Source: CALBLZ01 sp041917855
GTDB taxonomy: Bacteria; Patescibacteriota; UBA1384; CAILIB01
NCBI GenBank assembly: GCA_041917855.1
Contig: JAYRWT010000039.1
Location: 1 to 7,052, forward strand
Direction of reading: 5' to 3'
DNA length: 7,052 bases
The position numbers were made by a program, and so were the translations under genes. The notes beneath the pieces are model-generated. The model was not told where the DNA came from, ran no database searches, and worked only from the letters and a program-made list of their open reading frames with translations. Shown here one piece after another: positions 6,197 through 7,052 of the stretch; the stretch's first letter is position 1, and every line of letters starts with the position of its first letter.

Positions 6197-6777
6197 TCAA
6201 CGATAAGCTGCTCATTGATTATTGGGGAGATTTGGTCACGGGTAGGCAGATCAAGCACCTCGGCACCCTTGGTGGCGGACTTGATCCAGGTTGGAATAAC
6301 AGCAGCCTGACCACGCTGTTCATCTACAAGCTTGGCAAGTTTTTCATCAAGCGAAACTTTCATACCTGGAAGAACTTGGAAAGAAGGAATGCTTACCTTT
6401 TTGCCGTTAACCATAACGTGGCCGTGCGTCACAAACTGACGAGCCTGGTTTTGGGTAAGGGCGTAGCCAGCACGAAAGACAACAGTGTCCAAGCGGGTTT
6501 CCAGGAGCTGCATAAGGTACAGACCAATGTTGTTAGACTTGGCAGCCTTCTCGTAGTACTTGCGGAACTGGCGCTCAAGAATACCGTACATGTACTTAGC
6601 CTTCTGCTTTTCCATGAGCTGTAGTCCGTACTCACTTGGACGTGAGCGACGACCGGTAGGGCCGTGCTGACCTGGCTTAAACGGACGACGAGTAAAAGCT
6701 TCTTCGTTGGTGCGAAGACCGAGCTTTACGCCAAGGCGGCGTGAGATCTTAATTTTTGGGCCAATGTATCGTGCCAT
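6181..6777 (-). CDS. rpsD: Small-subunit ribosomal protein uS4 (S4), zinc-free type
   Basis: Primary 16S rRNA-binding protein that nucleates 30S assembly; in E. coli and Bacillus it also represses its own operon translationally. Its 198 residues are a normal length. The N-terminal domain begins MARYIGPKIKISRRLG and has GQHG (36-39), SEYGLQLMEKQKAKYMYGILERQFRKYY (48-75). The S4 RNA-binding domain spans about 91-150 (LETRLDTVVFRAGYALTQNQARQFVTHGH, then VNGKKVSIPSF). The C terminus is INEQLIVEYYSR. There is no cysteine, so this is the paralog class without the N-terminal zinc site. The gene ends in two TAG codons in a row. The ATG at 6777 follows the rpsK stop by 11 bp and has no Shine-Dalgarno sequence. 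Confidence 0.98.
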   Translation of the reverse strand: MARYIGPKIKISRRLGVKLGLRTNEEAFTRRPFKPGQHGPTGRRSRPSEYGLQLMEKQKAKYMYGILERQFRKYYEKAAKSNNIGLYLMQLLETRLDTVVFRAGYALTQNQARQFVTHGHVMVNGKKVSIPSFQVLPGMKVSLDEKLAKLVDEQRGQAAVIPTWIKSATKGAEVLDLPTRDQISPIINEQLIVEYYSR

Positions 6778-6788
6778 GAGTGTAGGAA

Positions 6789-7052
6789 TTAGACGCGACG
6801 CGCTTTACGTGGGCGGCAGCCGTTGTGTGGAAGTGGAGTAATGTCGCGTACGGTGTGCACAGTAAGACCGCTGGTTGCAAAGGCGCGTAGGGCTGCATCG
6901 CGACCAGGACCAACACCAGAGACACGGATCTCAACATGAGTGATACCCATCGGACGGATCTTCTCGAGTACGTTGTTGGTAATCTGAGTTGCGGCGTATG
7001 GAGTAGACTTACGTGCTCCCTTAAAACCACAAGAACCCGCGCTAGACCATGC
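6789..7052 (-). CDS. rpsK: Small-subunit ribosomal protein uS11 (S11), C-terminal 87 residues
   Basis: 30S platform protein that lines the mRNA exit (E-site) region near the 3' end of 16S rRNA. The visible part is the last 87 residues; the family is about 125-135 long, so roughly the first third lies beyond the right edge. I translated it by hand: it contains GFKGARKSTPYAAT, then VSGVGPGRDAALRAF, then the hallmark ending TPLPHNGCRPRKARRV with TAA at 6789-6791. The GxGPGR loop and the basic C terminus that bind 16S rRNA are intact. Being followed by rpsD and rpoA is the classical alpha-operon arrangement (rpsM-rpsK-rpsD-rpoA-rplQ), so rpsM is expected just outside the window. Confidence 0.97.
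   Translation of the reverse strand, partial: AWSSAGSCGFKGARKSTPYAATQITNNVLEKIRPMGITHVEIRVSGVGPGRDAALRAFATSGLTVHTVRDITPLPHNGCRPRKARRV

Noticed and set aside
6172..6624. Open plus-strand frame of 150 codons antisense to rpsD
   Set aside because: It lies opposite a clearly conserved uS4 gene, has no recognisable domain and no convincing ribosome site; it is a shadow of the codon pattern of rpsD.

Overview
The window is a single, tightly packed block of genes, all read from the minus strand. In order of transcription (right to left) they are: the end of rpsK (uS11), rpsD (uS4), rpoA, rplQ (bL17), rplM (uL13), rpsI (uS9), an rbfA-like gene, an unrecognised gene for a small four-helix membrane protein, pheS, and most of pheT. 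Almost every base is coding. The largest gap is 32 bp (rpsD-rpoA), and the membrane-protein/pheS and pheS/pheT junctions overlap. I see no tRNA, rRNA, mobile element, CRISPR array, rho-independent terminator or convincing promoter.

The organism is a bacterium: alpha-operon order, bL17, and zinc-free bacterial uS4. Base composition is roughly balanced. The standard code fits: conserved genes read cleanly, stops are TAA, TAG and one TGA, and nothing demands UGA recoding. The rplQ-rplM junction lacks the truA gene often found there, Shine-Dalgarno sequences are nearly absent, and spacing is very compact. The membrane protein also looks, from memory, like small proteins common in Patescibacteria/CPR genomes. 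I therefore lean towards a CPR lineage, possibly Saccharibacteria, but with only modest confidence; a marker-gene tree would settle it.

The right part (about 3944-7052) supplies ribosomal proteins of both subunits and the RNA polymerase alpha subunit. The middle (3149-3940) holds a 30S-maturation factor and the membrane protein. The left part (1-3168) encodes both subunits of phenylalanyl-tRNA synthetase; pheT is open for 721 codons and is cut only by the window edge. If co-transcribed, the block would link synthesis and maturation of ribosomes, transcription and tRNA charging in one unit.

I found no clear new biological system. The points most worth a second look are: the unknown membrane protein overlapping pheS; altered DNA-contact positions in the RpoA C-terminal domain; an altered PheS motif 3; a hairpin over the rpsD stop just before the only strong Shine-Dalgarno site; and an RbfA lacking the usual AxG kink.
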